The notes below the pieces were generated by a model. That model saw only the letters and a program-made list of their open reading frames with translations. It was not told the origin of the DNA and searched no databases. A DNA stretch of 64,000 bases from Pseudomonas silvicola (lineage in GTDB: Bacteria > Pseudomonadota > Gammaproteobacteria > Pseudomonadales > Pseudomonadaceae). The stretch is taken from contig NZ_CP093280.1 in the NCBI RefSeq assembly GCF_026651855.1, positions 2,892,001 to 2,956,000 on the forward strand. Direction: 5' to 3'. Of this stretch, positions 49,351 to 58,544 are shown piece after piece. The translations under genes were made by a program, and so were the position numbers. Every line of letters starts with the position of its first letter. Position 1 is the stretch's first letter.

Positions 49351-49412
49351 CTATCCGGATTCTACCCACTCTCCGCGGTTGCTTAATCAGTACAACCGTT
49401 TCTGGGGGACGC

Positions 49413-51287
49413 ATGCTGCAGAATATCAGGGACAATTCACAAGGCTGGATTGCCAAGACCATCATCGGTGTCATCGTTGCCTTGATGGCACTGACCGGCT
49501 TCGATGCCATTTTCAAAGCCACCAACCACAGCGCCGACGCGGCCAAGGTCAATGGCGATGCCATCACCCAGAGCGAGCTGGCCCAAGCGGTAGAAATGCA
49601 GCGCCGCCAGCTGATGCAACAGCTGGGCAAGGATTTCGACGCTTCGATGCTCGACGAGAAAATGCTGCGTGAAGCGGCCCTCAAGGGCCTGATCGATCGC
49701 AAGCTGCTGATCCAGGGTGCTACCGATGCCAAGTTCAGCTTCTCTGAAGCCGAGCTGGACCAGTTGATCCTGCAAACCCCTGAATTCCAGGTGGACGGCA
49801 AGTTCAGTGCCGACCGTTTCGATGGCGTTATCCGCCAGATGGGGTACTCGCGCCTGCAATTCCGCCAGATGATGGCCCAGGAAATGCTGGTTGGCCAACT
49901 GCGTGCCGGTGTCGCCGGCAGTAGCTTCGTCACCGACGCCCAGGTGCAGGCGTTTGCCCGTCTTGAGAAACAGACCCGTGATTTCGCCACCCTGACCTTC
50001 AAGGCCGACCCGGCCGCGGTCAAGGTCAGCGACGATGAAATCAAGGCGCATTATGACGAGCACGCCAAGGAATTCATGAGCCCGGACCAGGTGGTCGTCG
50101 ACTACGTGGAACTGAAGAAGTCGTCGTTCTTCGACAAGGTCACCGTCAAGGACGAAGACCTGCAGGCTGCCTACAAGGCCCAGACCGCTGCCCTGTCGGA
50201 GCAGCGTCGTGCTGCTCACATCCTCATCGAAGTGAACGCCAAGACCACCGATGCCCAGGCCAAGGCCAAGATCGAAGAGATTCAGGCGCGCCTGGCCAAG
50301 GGTGAAGACTTCGCCAAGCTGGCCAAGGAGTTCTCCCAGGACCCTGGTTCTGCCAGCAACGGCGGTGACCTGGGCTACGCGGGCAAAGGCGTTTATGACC
50401 CGGCGTTCGAAGCGTCGCTGTACTCGCTGAACAAGGACCAGGTGTCGGCACCGGTTCGCTCCCAGTTCGGCTGGCACCTGATCAAGCTGCTAGGCGTGGA
50501 AGCACCCAACGTGCCGACCTTCGCCAGCCTGAAGGACAAGCTGACCCGGGACGCGAAAACCGCCCAGGTCGAGCAGATGTACGTGGACGCGGCCAAGAAG
50601 TTGGAAGACTCGGCCTTCGAAGCGTCGGACCTGGTACAGCCCGCCTCTGATCTGGGCCTGAAGGTACAGACCTCGGCACCGTTTGGCCGTGAAGGCGGCA
50701 GCGAAGGCGTGACCGCCAACCGTGCCGTGATCCAGGCAGCGTTCAGCCCTGAAGTGATGGACGAAGGCGCCAACAGTTCGGCCATCGAGCTGGACCCGGA
50801 AACCACCGTGGTGGTTCACGTCAAGGAACACCGCAAGCCGGCACAACTGCCGCTTGAGGCCGTTGCCGATGCCATTCGCAAGCACCTGGCGCAGGTCAAG
50901 GCCAGCGCCGCGGTGAAAGCCAAGGCCGATGCACTGGTGACTGGCCTGCGTGGCGGCACCGTGCCGTTGGCAGCGAGCCAGGATGGTCAGGCTTGGAAAG
51001 TCCAGGAAGCCGCTACCCGCAACCAGGAGGGCGTTGACCCAGCCGTGTTGCAGGACGTGTTCCGCATGACCAAGCCTCAGGGCAAGGACAAGCCGGTCTT
51101 CGACAGCGTCAGCCTGTCGGATGGCAGCTACGTGGTGGTGCGCCTGAATGGTGTCAACGAAGCGGCCGCCGCTTCCGATGCCGAGAAAGCCCAGTACCGT
51201 CGCTTCCTCGCTTCCCGTGCGGGGCAGCAGGACTTCGCGGCGTACCGCAAGGCGCTGGAAACCAAGGCGGACATCACGCGCTACTAA
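49413..51287 (+). CDS. ppiD: Periplasmic folding chaperone / PPIase PpiD
   Basis: A 624-residue inner-membrane-anchored SurA-like chaperone. One N-terminal membrane helix (about 14-34, IAKTIIGVIVALMALTGFDAIF) is followed by a SurA N-like chaperone region (residues about 40-200) and a parvulin PPIC domain (about 265-365), with AAHILIEVN, EDFAKLAKEFSQDPGSA and GGDLGYAGKG, then a C-terminal region of SurA-like fold. It assists folding of secreted proteins leaving the Sec translocon. The start ATG giving MLQNIRDNS is preceded by TGGGGGACG. Confidence 0.96.
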   Translation: MLQNIRDNSQGWIAKTIIGVIVALMALTGFDAIFKATNHSADAAKVNGDAITQSELAQAVEMQRRQLMQQLGKDFDASMLDEKMLREAALKGLIDRKLLIQGATDAKFSFSEAELDQLILQTPEFQVDGKFSADRFDGVIRQMGYSRLQFRQMMAQEMLVGQLRAGVAGSSFVTDAQVQAFARLEKQTRDFATLTFKADPAAVKVSDDEIKAHYDEHAKEFMSPDQVVVDYVELKKSSFFDKVTVKDEDLQAAYKAQTAALSEQRRAAHILIEVNAKTTDAQAKAKIEEIQARLAKGEDFAKLAKEFSQDPGSASNGGDLGYAGKGVYDPAFEASLYSLNKDQVSAPVRSQFGWHLIKLLGVEAPNVPTFASLKDKLTRDAKTAQVEQMYVDAAKKLEDSAFEASDLVQPASDLGLKVQTSAPFGREGGSEGVTANRAVIQAAFSPEVMDEGANSSAIELDPETTVVVHVKEHRKPAQLPLEAVADAIRKHLAQVKASAAVKAKADALVTGLRGGTVPLAASQDGQAWKVQEAATRNQEGVDPAVLQDVFRMTKPQGKDKPVFDSVSLSDGSYVVVRLNGVNEAAAASDAEKAQYRRFLASRAGQQDFAAYRKALETKADITRY

Positions 51288-51305
51288 GCCTGTGACAGCC
51301 CCATG

Positions 51306-51333
51306 AAAAAAGGCCGCGCAAGCGGCCTTTTTT
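51306..51333 (+). terminator. ppiD terminator
   Basis: Stem GGCCGC / GCGGCC with a short loop, flanked by six A and six T, 18 bases past the ppiD stop. It can work in both directions but suits ppiD best. Confidence 0.88.
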
Positions 51334-51397
51334 CATGGTTCGGGTTTGTCCTCTTCCCGAGTTGCGCCCGTTCCCGCGCAGGAATGAGGGGATGCTG

Positions 51398-52153
51398 TCA
51401 GGAAGGGTGGCGCAGCAGGTAACTGTCCATGATCCACCCATGCCGCACGCGGGCTTCTTCCCGGACCCGAACGATCTCGTCGGCCACTTCATCCAGCGGC
51501 CCGGCAACCAGCAACTCATCCGCCGACCCTACGTAAGCCCCCCACCAGATGTGCAGCCCTTGGCCGCGCAAGCGGTTGAACGCCTGGTGTGCGTCCAGCA
51601 TCACCACCTGGCTGTCTCCGGCCTCGATGCGTGCCGGCAACTGGCGCCCAGGGCTGATCTGCACCGAGCCGCCGATTTCATTCAGCGGCACCTTGTGGCT
51701 GGCCGTCAGCGCTTGCACCGAGGTGATACCAGGGATCACTTCGTAATCGAATACCTGGCGCCCCTCCGCCAGGATCGCCTGCAGGATGCGCAGCGTGCTG
51801 TCGTACAGCGCCGGGTCGCCCCACACCAGAACGCCGGCGCATTCACCGTCGTCCATGTGCTGGGCAATCATGTCCTCGAACACCTGCTGCTTGTCGGCGT
51901 TGAGTTGCCGGACAGCCCCGGTGTAGCTGTTGCCATCGGGGCCACGCTCCGGGTTGGCAGCCTCCACGAAGCGCCACGGCCGTTCGGTGGCCAGGCGTGC
52001 GCACAGCTCGCGGCGCACATCGCCCAGGCCTTGCTTGGCCGGCCCCTTGTCGAAGAGAAAGAATACGTCGGCGCGGTTCAGCGCCTTCACCGCTTGCAGG
52101 GTCAGGTGGTCGGGGTGACCGGCGCCAATGCCGATGACCAGAATGGTTTTCAT
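51398..52153 (-). CDS. cobF: Precorrin-6A synthase (deacetylating), CobF
   Basis: A 251-residue SAM-dependent tetrapyrrole methylase. CobF methylates C-1 of precorrin-5 and releases acetate in the aerobic cobalamin pathway. Motifs: N-terminal VIGIGAGHPDHLTLQAV, the P-loop-like GVLVWGDPALYDSTLRIL and VIPGITSVQALTASHKVPL, as in CobF rather than CobM/CobJ. It starts 10 bases after the ABC ATPase stop, so it is the last gene of the riboswitch-controlled operon. No other cob gene is in the window, so the rest of the pathway lies elsewhere. Confidence 0.92.
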   Translation of the reverse strand: MKTILVIGIGAGHPDHLTLQAVKALNRADVFFLFDKGPAKQGLGDVRRELCARLATERPWRFVEAANPERGPDGNSYTGAVRQLNADKQQVFEDMIAQHMDDGECAGVLVWGDPALYDSTLRILQAILAEGRQVFDYEVIPGITSVQALTASHKVPLNEIGGSVQISPGRQLPARIEAGDSQVVMLDAHQAFNRLRGQGLHIWWGAYVGSADELLVAGPLDEVADEIVRVREEARVRHGWIMDSYLLRHPS

Positions 52154-52163
52154 CAAACGTGCC

Positions 52164-52925
52164 TCAGGGCAGATATTGGATATGCGGGCGACCGTGGTGC
52201 GCGGATAAGCTTACCTCGGCACGCACGCCGTACACGCGGGCGATCAGCGGTGCCGTCAGGACTTGCTCAGGGCTGCCGTCGGCGACCACTCGGCCCTGGT
52301 GCAGCATCACTAGGCGGTCACAGTACATCGCCGCCAGGTTCAAGTCGTGCAAGGCCATCACGCAGGTGACCGGCAGCGTGTTGATCAATTGCAGCAGTTG
52401 CAACTGGTGTTGGATGTCCAGGTGGTTGGTGGGCTCGTCCAGCAGCAGCTCGCTCGGGCACTGGGCCAGGGCCCGGGCGATCTGCGTGCGCTGGCGTTCG
52501 CCACCCGACAGGCTGTGCCAGAACCTATCGCGCAAGGGCGCAAGGCCGGTTTGCGCCAGCACCTGGTCGACGATGCGCTGGTCCTCGGTGGTCCAGGGGG
52601 TAAGCGCGCCGCGGTGCGGGGTGCGGCCCAGGCGCACGATGTCCTGTACCCGTACCTCGACCTCGGTGCCGGCATGCTGCTCGACCATCGCCACGCGCCG
52701 GGCAATGGCCTTGCGCGGCCATTGGCGCAGTGGGCGGCTGTCCAGGCTGACGCTGCCATGGGCAGGCGGGCGCAAGCCGGCCAGCAAACGCAGCAGGGTT
52801 GATTTGCCCGAGCCGTTGGGCCCGATCAGGCCCAGTGTGCCGCGCTCGGGCACCGTCAGGCTGATATCGCCAATGATCATCTGGCCTGCGGCGCTCCAGC
52901 CGACTTGGTCGGCCCGCAGGCTCAT
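52164..52925 (-). CDS. ABC transporter ATP-binding protein, B12/iron-complex type
   Basis: A 253-residue ATPase of the BtuD/FecE group. Walker A GPNGSGKST (about residues 35-43), Q-loop near VAMVEQHAG, signature LSGGERQR, Walker B LLLDEPTNHLD and the switch His in ALHDLNLAAMYCD are all intact. It powers the importer with the permease upstream, whose stop overlaps this start by ATGA. Riboswitch control and cobF in the same transcript point to a cobalamin or corrinoid cargo; iron-siderophore cargo is the alternative for this family. Confidence 0.93.
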   Translation of the reverse strand: MSLRADQVGWSAAGQMIIGDISLTVPERGTLGLIGPNGSGKSTLLRLLAGLRPPAHGSVSLDSRPLRQWPRKAIARRVAMVEQHAGTEVEVRVQDIVRLGRTPHRGALTPWTTEDQRIVDQVLAQTGLAPLRDRFWHSLSGGERQRTQIARALAQCPSELLLDEPTNHLDIQHQLQLLQLINTLPVTCVMALHDLNLAAMYCDRLVMLHQGRVVADGSPEQVLTAPLIARVYGVRAEVSLSAHHGRPHIQYLP

Positions 52926-53962
52926 GCTGACCGCCTGTTGCGGTAAAGCAGGGCTGCGAATACAGGCGCTCCCACCAGCGCGGTGACCACCCCGATGGGC
53001 AGCACCTGGCCCGGCACGATGAGGCGCGAGACGATATCGGCCAGCACCATGAAGTTGGCGCCTAGCAGCACGCAGGCCAACAGCAGCCGCACATGGCGCG
53101 GCCCTACCAGCAAGCGCGCCATGTGCGGCACCACCAGGCCCACGAAGCCCACGGCGCCAACAATGCTGACCAGGCAGGCAGTAACGAGCGCCGTGATGGC
53201 GAACAGCACCAGGCGTACCCGTGCCACCGGCACGCCAAGGCTGGCGGCGGCGTCGTCACCGAAGACGAAAGCGTCCAGGGTGCGGGCACAGCACAGGCAC
53301 ACCACCAGGCCGCCGGTGACCACTGCGGCGGCAAGGCCCACGTCGGTCCAGCGCACTCCGCTGAGGCTGCCCAGCAGCCAGAACATCACGCTGCGGGCCT
53401 GCTCGGCGTTGGCCGACGTAGACACTACCCAGGCGGTCAATGCGTTGAACAGTTGCGCACCCGCTACCCCGGCCAGAATCACCTGGGCCGGGCCGCCCTG
53501 AATACCGGTAGCCAGCAGCAATACCAGGGTGAAGGCCAGGGTGGCGCCCATGAACGCGCCCAGGGAGATACCGATCAGCCCACCGCCCAGGCCCAGCAGC
53601 ATGACCAGCACGGCGCCGGTGGAGGCACCTGCGCTGATGCCCAATACATAAGGTTCGGCCAGCACGTTGCGCAATAGCGCTTGCAGCACGGCGCCGCACA
53701 GCGAAAGGCCGGCACCGCAGCACGCGGCCACCAGGGCGCGGCTGAGGCGGTACTCCCAGATGATGCCTTGCTGGATGCGGGGTATGTCGTAGTGGCCCAT
53801 GCCCATGCCGTTGAGCAGGGCCTTGAAGGTCACCGCCAGGGGAATGTTCAGTTCACCCAACGACACGGCCAGGGTGACCGACAGCGTCAGGCTGGCCAGC
53901 GCCAGCAAGGCCAGCAGCCAGCGCGTCAAGCGCGCGTTGTCGGCTGTCAGGCGGTGGATCAC
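52922..53962 (-). CDS. FecCD/BtuC family ABC transporter permease
   Basis: A 346-residue inner-membrane permease with about ten helices. Family motifs are ALVAACCGAGLSLCGAVLQALLRNVLAEPYVLGIS and, near the C terminus, GAVGFVGLVVPHMARLLVGPRHVRLL, which contacts the ATPase. The final segment IGVVTALVGAPVFAALLYRNR is also typical. It overlaps both neighbours by 4 bases, indicating coupled translation of substrate-binding protein, permease and ATPase. Confidence 0.94.
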   Translation of the reverse strand: MIHRLTADNARLTRWLLALLALASLTLSVTLAVSLGELNIPLAVTFKALLNGMGMGHYDIPRIQQGIIWEYRLSRALVAACCGAGLSLCGAVLQALLRNVLAEPYVLGISAGASTGAVLVMLLGLGGGLIGISLGAFMGATLAFTLVLLLATGIQGGPAQVILAGVAGAQLFNALTAWVVSTSANAEQARSVMFWLLGSLSGVRWTDVGLAAAVVTGGLVVCLCCARTLDAFVFGDDAAASLGVPVARVRLVLFAITALVTACLVSIVGAVGFVGLVVPHMARLLVGPRHVRLLLACVLLGANFMVLADIVSRLIVPGQVLPIGVVTALVGAPVFAALLYRNRRSA

Positions 53963-54990
53963 TGGGTCGGCCCTGCCTTGGCCAGGCCCTGGGCAATGTG
54001 TTCGATGGCGTCGACCACGGCCATGGACGGGTTCAGGCTGTTGGCGTCGACCACGATCAGGCGGCCGTCGCGCACGGCCTTGAGTTCACGGGTCACGGGG
54101 TCGCTGCGCAGGAAGGCCAGTTTCTTGTCCACATCGTCAGCGGGGTACAGGCGGCGCTGCATGCGCGCCACCACGATCACGTCAGGGTCCTTGGCGGCGA
54201 TGCTTTCCCAGCTCACGCCCGGCCATTCTTCGTCGCTGTCGACGATGTTGCGCAGCCCCAGTACTTTGGAAATGTAGCCCGGCGCGCCGTTCCTGCCCGC
54301 CACCCACGGGTCGCCTTCAAGGCGCGTGCTGGAGAACCAGTACAGCACTGACAGCGGTGGGTGCGGCGTGGCATTGGCCAGCTTTACCGCGGCGGTCACA
54401 CGCTCATGCAGGCGCCCGCTCAGTGCCCGGCCGGCGGCCTGCACGTCGAAGATGGACGCCAGCTCGCTGATTTCCTTGTCCACCAGGTCCAGCGAATACA
54501 GCTGGCTGCGGCTACCGTCGGCGTTGGACGTGGCTGTCACGCCCTTGCCGTCGCAATCGCTGGGCGAGACATAAGAGGGAATACCCAGCTTGAGCAACTG
54601 TTCCGGGCTGGCGACCTCGCCCTGAGGGCCGACGTGATAGGTGTACTGAGCGACGACAATGTCCGGCATCGCCTTGGCCACCGACTCGACGCTGGGGGCG
54701 TTGTCAGCCAGGCGCGGCACCTTTGCCCCAGCGGCGGCCAGGGGGGCCGGCAGCGGGCCGAACCACACCCCGGTACCGACCATGCGCGGGCCCAGGCCCA
54801 TGGACAACAACAGCTCGGTGCTGGCCTGGCCCAGGCTCACCGCCCGCTGTGGCGCGGCATCGATGCGCACGCTGTGGCCGCAGTTCTGCAGCGTCAGCGG
54901 GTAGTGGGTGTGGGCACTATCGGCCAGGGCGTGGCTGGCAGCGGCCAGTGACAGGCAGGCAAGGGCAAGGCGGCGTAATGGCATGAACAA
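53959..54990 (-). CDS. Periplasmic substrate-binding protein of a B12-type ABC importer
   Basis: A 343-residue protein with a Sec signal (RRLALACLSLAAASHALA, cleaved after about residue 23) and the bilobal BtuF/FhuD-type fold: N lobe starting YPLTLQNCGHSVRIDAAPQRAVSLG, hinge helix near the middle, and C lobe ending SMAVVDAIEHIAQGLAKA. It captures the cargo and delivers it to the FecCD-type permease. It is the first gene after the cobalamin riboswitch, so regulation by B12 is expected. An ATG two codons in (MPLRR) is an equally possible start. Confidence 0.9.
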   Translation of the reverse strand: MFMPLRRLALACLSLAAASHALADSAHTHYPLTLQNCGHSVRIDAAPQRAVSLGQASTELLLSMGLGPRMVGTGVWFGPLPAPLAAAGAKVPRLADNAPSVESVAKAMPDIVVAQYTYHVGPQGEVASPEQLLKLGIPSYVSPSDCDGKGVTATSNADGSRSQLYSLDLVDKEISELASIFDVQAAGRALSGRLHERVTAAVKLANATPHPPLSVLYWFSSTRLEGDPWVAGRNGAPGYISKVLGLRNIVDSDEEWPGVSWESIAAKDPDVIVVARMQRRLYPADDVDKKLAFLRSDPVTRELKAVRDGRLIVVDANSLNPSMAVVDAIEHIAQGLAKAGPTQ

Positions 54991-55026
54991 CAGCTCCCGG
55001 GATGGCGCGTCCGTTGGGCAAAAGAA

Positions 55027-55130
55027 AGGCTGGCAACAAGGTCTGGCTTTCGGGGTTGCCCGAACACAGTGGCGCGACCGCGCCGGATTCGAACCGGCTT
55101 CCTATTGCAAGCGCGAAAAAACCGGGGAAG
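55027..55130 (-). promoter_or_regulatory. Cobalamin riboswitch
   Basis: On the coding strand the conserved pieces occur in order: GGAAGCCGGT, AATCCGGCGCGGTCGCG, then the B12 box core GCCACTGT, and after a short stem (TTCGGG / CCCCGAA) the closing AAGCCAGACCT. This matches the cobalamin aptamer layout closely. It lies about 40 bases upstream of the substrate-binding protein start, where it can hide the ribosome-binding site when B12 is bound. Ends are approximate. Confidence 0.92.
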
Positions 55131-55168
55131 GGTAGGCTGCATTGCGGCGCAGGGCAAGCGCCGCCGGG

Positions 55169-56089
55169 TCAGCCAAACACCAGCGCCTTCAGCCCACCCT
55201 CTGCCTCGGCATCGGGAAACTCCGGCGGGTTGTCCAGGCGGCACTGGAACGCCAGCCCTGGCGCCTCCTCGGCCATGCTCCGGATCAGGAAGTCCGACCC
55301 CACGGCCGGGTCGTTGACGCAGGCCAGCACCACGCCGCCTTTGGTCAGCAGTTCCGGCAGTTTGCGCAGCACCTTGCGGTAGTCCTGGGTAAGCACGAAG
55401 CTACCTTTCTGGAACGATGGCGGGTCGATGATGACCAGGTCGTAGGGGCCACCGCGCTTGACCTTGCCCCAGGACTTGAACAGTTCGTGGCCCAGGAAGC
55501 TGACACGGTCCAGGTCGTGGCCGTTATGGCGATGGTTGTCGCGGCCGCGGCTCAGGGCAGCGCGCGCCATGTCCAGGTTCACCACGTGCTCGGCGCCGCC
55601 GGCGATGGCGGCCAGGCTGAAGCCGCAGGTGTAGGCGAACAGGTTGAGCACCCGTTTGCCCGCGGCGTGTTCGCGCACCCACTGACGGCCGTAGCGCATG
55701 TCCAGGAACAGACCGATGTTCTGCTTGCGGCCCAGGTCCAGCTGGTAACGCAGGCCGTCTTCGTCGATCAGCCAGCTGTCCACCGGGTCGCCCAAAAGCC
55801 ATTCGGCGCTGCTGTCGGGCAGGTAGCGGTGCTGCACGATCAGGCTATGGGCGTGGGGAGTGGCCTGGGCCAGTTGCAGCAGCATGGGCTTGAGTGCCGC
55901 CAGTTCCTCGGCGGCCGGCTCGCGAAACAGCGACACCAGCAGCACGCCCTGCAGCCAGTCCACGGTGATCTGCTCCAGGCCCGGCCAGCAGCGCCCGCGG
56001 CCGTGGAACAGGCGGCGGGTCTCGGCAAGTGGGTTTTGCAGGGCGCTGGACAAGTGGTGGTGCAACAGAGTGATGGCGTCGGTGTTCAT
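55169..56089 (-). CDS. Class I SAM-dependent methyltransferase, RlmI/RlmK-like
   Basis: A 306-residue protein with a Rossmann-type methyltransferase domain in its C-terminal half: motif I region RVLNLFAYTCGFSLAAIAGGAEHVV, then NLDMARAALSRGRDNHRHNG, and motif IV DLVIIDPPSFQKGSF, whose NPP/DPPS form is typical of RNA m5C/m2G-type enzymes. LDMRYGRQWVRE matches RlmI/RlmK. The N-terminal part lacks the PUA domain of RlmI. The target, probably rRNA, is inferred. Its stop is 39 bases from the riboswitch. Confidence 0.88.
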   Translation of the reverse strand: MNTDAITLLHHHLSSALQNPLAETRRLFHGRGRCWPGLEQITVDWLQGVLLVSLFREPAAEELAALKPMLLQLAQATPHAHSLIVQHRYLPDSSAEWLLGDPVDSWLIDEDGLRYQLDLGRKQNIGLFLDMRYGRQWVREHAAGKRVLNLFAYTCGFSLAAIAGGAEHVVNLDMARAALSRGRDNHRHNGHDLDRVSFLGHELFKSWGKVKRGGPYDLVIIDPPSFQKGSFVLTQDYRKVLRKLPELLTKGGVVLACVNDPAVGSDFLIRSMAEEAPGLAFQCRLDNPPEFPDAEAEGGLKALVFG

Positions 56090-56171
56090 CGAAGGCTTTT
56101 GGCAGGCGGAAACCGCCCATGGTAAACCCCGTGCACGGCCGTGGGAACCGACGGCCGTGCCCTCGCTGGGT

Positions 56172-56672
56172 TTACTGATGCTTGGCTTGCAGTTCCTTGG
56201 CCATTTTCAGGTGTTCCTGAAGCTTGGGCAGGGTGTCTTTGGCAAAGGCCTTGAGCTCGGCCTTGTCGGAGGAGTCGGCCTCTTTCTGGAACAGTTCGAT
56301 GGTGTCCTCGTGGGCTTTCACCTGGTTCTCGGCATAGGCTTTGTCGAACGACTCGTCACGCATCTCCAGCATTTTCTTTTTCGCCTGGTCCACCAGCGTG
56401 GCATCGTCCGGCACGACCAGGTCGAGTTTGTGCGCCACGGCCGCCAGTTTCTGGTTGGCGGCGCCGTGATCCTTGATCATCTGCTGGGCGAAGGCTTTCA
56501 CGTCCGCCGAGGTGCTTTTCTGCAGGGCCAGCTTGCTGGCCTCCACTTCGGTGATGCCACCGGCGGTGGCGTCAGAGACGAAATCACTGGTGGTGGCAGC
56601 CATTGCCGCGCCTGCGAAGGCGCCACCCAGGGTCAGTGCCAGTGCCAGCGTGCCTGCTTTGAATGCGTCCAT
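56172..56672 (-). CDS. DUF4142 family periplasmic protein
   Basis: A 166-residue exported protein. The signal peptide covers about residues 1-24 (AGTLALALTLGGAFAGAAMA). The mature part is a helical bundle with FVSDATAGGITEVEASKLALQKS and VKAFAQQMIKDHGAANQKLAAVA, characteristic of DUF4142, a ferritin-like fold of unknown role often induced by stress. The ATG giving MDAFKAGTL was chosen for the signal peptide; the frame extends upstream without one. Confidence 0.9.
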   Translation of the reverse strand: MDAFKAGTLALALTLGGAFAGAAMAATTSDFVSDATAGGITEVEASKLALQKSTSADVKAFAQQMIKDHGAANQKLAAVAHKLDLVVPDDATLVDQAKKKMLEMRDESFDKAYAENQVKAHEDTIELFQKEADSSDKAELKAFAKDTLPKLQEHLKMAKELQAKHQ

Positions 56673-56864
56673 CGGGTTCTCTCCGTCAATTGTTGTTATT
56701 GCGATGCATGCACCGCTCAGACGGTAGAGCACAGCCGGGGCGCAATGGTTTGACTGCAAGACGGTCACGGCCGACGAGTGGGCGTTCGACGATGGTCTGG
56801 CATCAATGATGCGTATTCATGCGTTAAGCTGATCAGCTAACAAAAGTCGGCATGAGTAACCAGG

Positions 56865-57773
56865 ATGAGCATCAATTTCGACCTGAACGACTTGCAGGCC
56901 TTTCGTGCCGTGGTGGAGCAGGGCAGTTTCCGCAAGGCGGCCGAGGCTATCAGCATTTCCCAGCCGGCCCTGAGCCGACGTATCGAGAAGCTGGAAGGCG
57001 CGCTGAATGTGCGCCTGTTCGACCGCACTACCCGTCGTGTCAGCCTGACCATGGTCGGCCGCGCTTTCGCCCCCAGTGCCGAGCGCCTGCTCAATGACCT
57101 GGACATCGCCTTGCTGGGTATCAGCGAAGTGGCGTCCACGCGGCTGGGCAATGTCACCGTGGCGTGTGTTCCTTCGGCGGCGTACTACTTCATGCCCACC
57201 GTGGTGGCCCGCTACCACAAGCTTTACCCGCGTATCCGCGTGAAGGTGCTGGACGCCAGCGCCAACACCGTGCAGGAAGCGGTGCTCAGCGGCGAGGCCG
57301 ACCTGGGCCTGAGCTTCACGGGCAACCTGCCACCGGAGCTGGAGTTCGAGCTGCTGATTCAGGAGCACTACGTGGCTGCCTGCCGCCGCGACCATCCGTT
57401 GGCCGCCCGTAAACAGCTGACCTGGGCCGAATACTTCGACCAGGACTACATCTCGGTGGACAAGACTTCAGGCAACCGTTTCGTGCTGGACCAGGCGCTG
57501 CTGCACGTGCGCCCGGCCAGGCCGAGCATTTGCGAGACGCGCCATGTGACCACCATGCTGGGCTTGGTGGAGGCGGGGTTGGGAATCGCCGCGGTGCCGT
57601 CCATGGCCCTGCCGCTGGGCGAGCACCAGTGGATGACCAGCATCCCCCTGGTGGAGCCTGCCGTGCAGCGCAGCGTGGGGCTGATCCGCCGCCGGGGCAG
57701 GGCACTGACCCCGGCCGCGCTTGAGCTGGAACAGCTGATTCGCGAGCTGCGCAAACCTCTGGCCGATCAGTGA
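56865..57773 (+). CDS. LysR family transcriptional regulator
   Basis: A 302-residue LysR-type regulator. The winged helix occupies about residues 1-62, with FRAVVEQGSFRKAAEAISIS and QPALSRRIEKLEGALNVRLFDRTTR. The C-terminal effector domain follows, with VPSAAYYFMPTVVARYHKLYPRIRV and TTMLGLVEAGLGIAAVPSMALP. It is convergent with the solute-binding protein gene (7-base overlap of the ends) and likely controls the adjoining transporter pair or a distant operon; the inducer is unknown. Confidence 0.94.
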   Translation: MSINFDLNDLQAFRAVVEQGSFRKAAEAISISQPALSRRIEKLEGALNVRLFDRTTRRVSLTMVGRAFAPSAERLLNDLDIALLGISEVASTRLGNVTVACVPSAAYYFMPTVVARYHKLYPRIRVKVLDASANTVQEAVLSGEADLGLSFTGNLPPELEFELLIQEHYVAACRRDHPLAARKQLTWAEYFDQDYISVDKTSGNRFVLDQALLHVRPARPSICETRHVTTMLGLVEAGLGIAAVPSMALPLGEHQWMTSIPLVEPAVQRSVGLIRRRGRALTPAALELEQLIRELRKPLADQ

Positions 57774-58534
57774 GGCACCGAGTCCAATCCGGTACCGGTG
57801 ACCACTGACTGCGCCTGGGGCGACGCCAGGTAGTCGAGCAACGCCTTGGCCTCCCGCGGGTGCGGGGCACCCACGGGAATGCCGGCCGCGAAGCGGGTGA
57901 CCGACTGAACGGCTTCAGGGATCTTGCCCACGTAGCTCACACCGGCGATCGGCAGCAACTCGCTGACCTGTTGCAGGCCTACCTGGGGCTCGCCTTTGGC
58001 GACTTCACCGGCCACGGGAATGCGTTCGATCATCTTTGCCTTGGGCTTGAGCTGCGCTTCGATACCCAGGCGCTTGAACAGTTGGTCCTGTACATACACG
58101 CCGCTGGCACTGTCGGAATACCCCACCGAGCGAGCATTGAGCAGGGTCTGTCTGAAGGTGTCGACGCTACTGATGTCCGGCTTGGGCTCGCCGGCTTTCA
58201 CCACCAAGCCGATGCGCGAATCGGCCAGTTCCACCCGCGAAGCGGGCAACACCTTGCCTTGCTTGATCAGGTCGTCCAGCGCGTAGCCGACCATGATCAC
58301 CACGTCGGCTTGCTCGCCCCGCGCCAGGCGGTTCGGGATGGCCTCGGCCGCCTTGCCCATGGACGGCCCCAGAATGGTTTCCAGGGTGTCGCCATGCTGG
58401 GCGGCGAACTGCGGCCCCAGCACTTTATAAGCAGCGGTAAAGCCGCCCGACGTCATGACTTTCAGGTCGGCCGCCTGGGCCAGGTTGCAGGCGGCCAGGG
58501 TCATGGCCGCCAGGGTCGTGAGCAATCGTTTCAT
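57767..58534 (-). CDS. ModA-like substrate-binding protein
   Basis: A 255-residue periplasmic protein with a signal peptide (MKRLLTTLAAMTLAACNLAQAA, cleaved near residue 22; the Cys is not in a good lipobox). The fold is ModA-like: LKVMTSGGFTAAYKVLGPQFAAQ, then ADVVIMVGYALDDLIKQGKV, LVVKAGEPKPDISSVDTFRQTLL and SASGVYVQDQLFKRLG. Genuine molybdate transport would need ModB and ModC, which are absent here, and the neighbour is an MFS carrier instead. So the ligand is probably another oxyanion or a small organic acid. Confidence 0.88.
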   Translation of the reverse strand: MKRLLTTLAAMTLAACNLAQAADLKVMTSGGFTAAYKVLGPQFAAQHGDTLETILGPSMGKAAEAIPNRLARGEQADVVIMVGYALDDLIKQGKVLPASRVELADSRIGLVVKAGEPKPDISSVDTFRQTLLNARSVGYSDSASGVYVQDQLFKRLGIEAQLKPKAKMIERIPVAGEVAKGEPQVGLQQVSELLPIAGVSYVGKIPEAVQSVTRFAAGIPVGAPHPREAKALLDYLASPQAQSVVTGTGLDSVPH

Positions 58535-58544
58535 GTCGCGCCCC

